A stretch of DNA of 64,000 nt from Nocardia crassostreae (GTDB lineage Bacteria > Actinomycetota > Actinomycetes > Mycobacteriales > Mycobacteriaceae). How positions within the stretch are numbered: the stretch's first letter is position 1; each line of letters starts with the position of its first letter. Below are positions 61,773 to 64,000 of this stretch, piece after piece. The notes under the pieces are model-generated. The model searched no databases, was not told the DNA's origin, and worked only from the letters and a program-made list of their open reading frames with translations. Location of the stretch: assembly GCF_001613405.1 (NCBI RefSeq), contig NZ_BDCH01000043.1, positions 1 through 64,000 of the forward strand. The letters are read 5' to 3'. The position numbers were made by a program, and so were the translations under genes.

Positions 61773-63188
61773 ATGCGCATGAAGGCCGAGGTGGCCATGG
61801 AATCGGAAACCTGCAAATCGGTACTGGAACTGTTCCGGCGGACAGCCGACACCGTGCCCGCCTATCGATTGTTCCTGGCCGACAAGGGCATCGATCCGGA
61901 CGCGATCGGCGGCATGGCCGCGTTCCGGCAACTCCCGCTGACCACCAAGGCCAACTACCACCAGCAGTATTCGCTGCCCGAGCGCTGCCGCGGCGGGGAG
62001 CTGCCGTCCTGCGACATGATCGCCGTCTCCTCGGGATCGACTGGCACGCCGACCTTCTGGCCGCGCACCAGCGCCGATGAGAGCGCCTCCACCCGCCGCT
62101 TCGAACAGGTCCTGGTGGACGCCTTCGGCGCCCGCCTGCGCCGCACCCTGGCGGTCGTCTGCTTCCCGCTCGGCACCTGGGTCGGCGGTCTGTACACGCT
62201 GTCGTGCCTGCGACGACTGGCGGACAGCCTGCCGCTGACCGTCGTCGCCCCCGGCAACAACAAGGCCGAAATCCTGCGCGTGATACCCGAACTCGGCCGC
62301 CACTTCGACCAAGTGGTGTTGCTGGGCTACCCGCCCTTCCTCAAGGACGTGATCGACACCGGACTGCGCGAGGGCATCGACTGGGCCCGGTACGCGGTGA
62401 AACTGGTCGCCGCCGGTGAGGTGTTCAGTGAGCAGTGGCGCACCCTGCTGGCCGGTCGCGCCGGACTGGACCCCGGCCGCGACGTGGCCTCCCTCTACGG
62501 CACGGCCGACGGCGGCGTTCTCGCCAATGAGACGCCCCTGACCGTCCGCATCCGCCGACTGCTGGCCGCGGATCCCGCCGCCGCCCGCGACCTGTTCGGC
62601 GAACCCCGGCTGCCCACCCTGCTGCAGTACGACCCGGCCGACCGCTACTTCGAAACCGTGGACGGCACCCTGCTTTTCACCTCCGACGGCGGCGTCCCGC
62701 TCATCCGCTATCACATCGCCGACCACGGCGGCCTCATCCCGCACGCCCGCATGCTGGAGTTCTGCCGGGAACGCGGCTATCCGGTCCCCGCTGATTCCCG
62801 CCCCCATCTCCCGTTCGTCTATGTCTTCGGGCGCACCTTCCACAACGTCTCCATCTTCGGCGCGAACGTCTACCCGGAGAATGTGGCCATCGGCTTGGAA
62901 CAGCACCCGATCAGCGCCTGGGTGACCGGCAAGTTCGTCCTCACCGTCATCGAGGGCAGCGATCTCGACCACCGCCTCGAGATCACCGTCGAACTCGCGC
63001 CGGGCCACTCCGCGACCGAGGCGCGCGCCCAGGCCATCGCGGAGTCCATCCGCGCCCAGCTGCTGCGTCTCAATAGCGAATACGCCAACTACGTCCCCGA
63101 GGACCGCCAGCTCCCGCACATCGACCTGCGTCCGGCGGGCGATCCGGCCTACTTCCCCATTGGTGTGAAACACCGCTATACGCGCTGA
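61773..63188 (+). CDS. Phenylacetate-CoA ligase (PaaK)-like adenylate-forming enzyme
   Basis: About 471 residues. The AMP-forming P-loop is IAVSSGSTGTPTFWPR, followed by LLGYPPFLKDVID, an AAGEVFSEQWR segment and SLYGTADGG in place of the usual A5 motif; the hinge is RYHIADHGG. The C-terminal small domain has YVFGRTFHNVSIFGANVYPENVAIGLE and YVPEDRQLPHIDLRP. Such enzymes activate aryl or acyl acids as CoA thioesters. The start is uncertain (ATG 61773, 61779 or 61797). The gene begins only 44 bp after tnpB, so its native promoter may have been replaced. Confidence 0.8.
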   Translation: MRMKAEVAMESETCKSVLELFRRTADTVPAYRLFLADKGIDPDAIGGMAAFRQLPLTTKANYHQQYSLPERCRGGELPSCDMIAVSSGSTGTPTFWPRTSADESASTRRFEQVLVDAFGARLRRTLAVVCFPLGTWVGGLYTLSCLRRLADSLPLTVVAPGNNKAEILRVIPELGRHFDQVVLLGYPPFLKDVIDTGLREGIDWARYAVKLVAAGEVFSEQWRTLLAGRAGLDPGRDVASLYGTADGGVLANETPLTVRIRRLLAADPAAARDLFGEPRLPTLLQYDPADRYFETVDGTLLFTSDGGVPLIRYHIADHGGLIPHARMLEFCRERGYPVPADSRPHLPFVYVFGRTFHNVSIFGANVYPENVAIGLEQHPISAWVTGKFVLTVIEGSDLDHRLEITVELAPGHSATEARAQAIAESIRAQLLRLNSEYANYVPEDRQLPHIDLRPAGDPAYFPIGVKHRYTR

Positions 63189-63221
63189 ACATCGGCTTCA
63201 CTCCGTAGGGGACCCCAGTTA

Positions 63222-63252
63222 TGAATGGGATTGCACCGTCATGCATAATCAT
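63222..63252 (+). promoter_or_regulatory. Candidate ArgR operator/promoter of argG
   Basis: 27 of 31 bases match the argC element at 48822-48852, including TGAATG, TTGCAC and TGCATAATCAT. The -10-like CATAAT is at 63244-63249, giving an expected transcript start near 63257 and a leader of about 100 nt before argG. Confidence 0.7.
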
Positions 63253-63359
63253 TTGCAGGACGAGGGTGCGGGACGCGAGCGGCGCACCGGAGCGGCCGCG
63301 GAGTCCCGCCGAGGCGGGTAACGCAGACCTGTACGTACTAATCGAGGAGCACACGGACT

Positions 63360-64000
63360 ATGACCAAGCGCGTCGTACTCGCCTACTCCGGCGGGCTGGA
63401 CACCTCTGTCGCCATCAGCTGGATCGGTCAGGAGACCGGCGCGGAGGTCGTCGCGGTCGCCATCGATCTGGGACAGGGCGGCGAGGACATGAACGACGTC
63501 CGCCAGCGTGCGCTCGATTGCGGTGCGGTCGAGTCCATCGTCGTGGACGCCCGCGACGAGTTCGCCAATGAATACTGCCTGCCGACCATTCAGTCCAATG
63601 CGCTCTACATGGGCCGCTACCCGCTGGTGTCGGCCATCTCCCGGCCGCTCATCGTCAAGCACCTGGTCGAGGCCGCCGAATACCACGGCGCCGACACCGT
63701 CTCGCACGGTTGCACCGGCAAGGGCAACGACCAGGTCCGCTTCGAGGTCGGCATCGGCGCGCTGGCGCCGGATCTGAAGGTCATCGCCCCGGTCCGCGAC
63801 TACGCTTGGACCCGTGAGAAGGCCATCGAGTTCGCCGGGCAGAACAACCTGCCCATCAATGTCTCCAAGAAGTCGCCGTTCTCCATCGACCAGAACCTGT
63901 GGGGCCGCGCCGTCGAGACCGGCTTCCTCGAGGACCTGTGGAACGCCCCGACCAAGGACGTCTACGACTACACCGTGGACCCGACCGTCAACTTCGAGGC
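63360..64000 (+). CDS. argG: Argininosuccinate synthase (5' part, truncated by window end)
   Basis: 213 codons of argG. The N-terminus is MTKRVVLAYSGGLDTSVAISW, with the PP-loop SGGLDTS binding ATP, and later GCTGKGNDQVRFEVG and KKSPFSIDQNLWGRAVE, all typical. It ligates citrulline and aspartate. The frame is open to position 64000. The first 100 bp upstream hold a leader with CCCGCC/GGCGGG hairpin and the ArgR-type element. Confidence 0.96.
   Translation, partial: MTKRVVLAYSGGLDTSVAISWIGQETGAEVVAVAIDLGQGGEDMNDVRQRALDCGAVESIVVDARDEFANEYCLPTIQSNALYMGRYPLVSAISRPLIVKHLVEAAEYHGADTVSHGCTGKGNDQVRFEVGIGALAPDLKVIAPVRDYAWTREKAIEFAGQNNLPINVSKKSPFSIDQNLWGRAVETGFLEDLWNAPTKDVYDYTVDPTVNFE

Overview
This is high-GC actinobacterial DNA, most likely from Nocardia or a close mycolic-acid relative. 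The indications are codon use dominated by G/C third positions, many GTG starts, F420-type oxidoreductases, an LppX/LprAFG lipoprotein, an XRE-DUF5753/DUF397 pair, a TIGR04222 membrane protein, and the order infC-rpmI-rplT-rRNA methyltransferase, pheS-pheT, argCJBDFR. No rRNA, tRNA or CRISPR array was recognised. The genus is an inference from gene content.

Layout. 1-4.1 kb: DUF1203 protein, RidA-like protein, Gly/Cys-tailed membrane protein, SDR and an XRE/MmyB-type regulator. 4.1-8.9 kb: a compact minus-strand operon of cytochrome b5-desaturase, type III polyketide synthase and SyrD/PvdE-like ABC exporter, which looks like a small lipid-polyketide gene cluster. An LppX/LprAFG lipoprotein lies just upstream. 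11.4-14.4 kb: DUF1844 gene diverging from the infC-rpmI-rplT-TrmH translation operon, with an AUC start on infC and two leader hairpins. 14.5-18.8 kb: APC permease, TetR plus a frameshifted MFS pump, and DoxX. 18.9-24.6 kb: complete fructose PTS (EI divergent from regulator, 1-phosphofructokinase, EIIABC and HPr). 24.7-30.2 kb: broken K+ channel, VapBC-like toxin-antitoxin pair, pheST. 30.2-33.7 kb: gluconokinase, hydrolase and conserved proteins of unknown function.

34.8-42.3 kb holds the most interesting region. RidA, an IclR regulator and a KDG-type kinase face a fold-III PLP deaminase/dehydratase, a D-aminoacylase, KDPG aldolase and a GntP permease. Together these make a plausible route from N-acetyl-D-glucosaminate (C1-oxidised GlcNAc) or another N-acyl-aminosugar acid to pyruvate and glyceraldehyde-3-phosphate. 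The permease carries an in-frame TAG.

42.4-48.8 kb: unknown proteins, an F420-type reductase, SDR plus XRE regulator, a phosphodiesterase-like enzyme and an interrupted LCP cell-wall ligase. 48.8-54.7 kb: argCJBDFR. 54.8-63.2 kb: accessory block (broken XRE/DUF397 pair, broken nitrilase-type hydrolase, a two-part membrane protein, LLM oxidoreductase, solitary TnpB, PaaK-like enzyme). argG starts at 63360 and runs off the window. A 31-bp element in front of argC is repeated (27/31) in front of argG.

Six genes are disrupted: the MFS pump, K+ channel, GntP permease, LCP protein, XRE-DUF5753 gene and nitrilase-type hydrolase. Three of the lesions are short exact tandem duplications (7, 17 and 23 bp). 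This is either a real mutational pattern or an assembly artefact, and should be settled before pseudogene status is believed.
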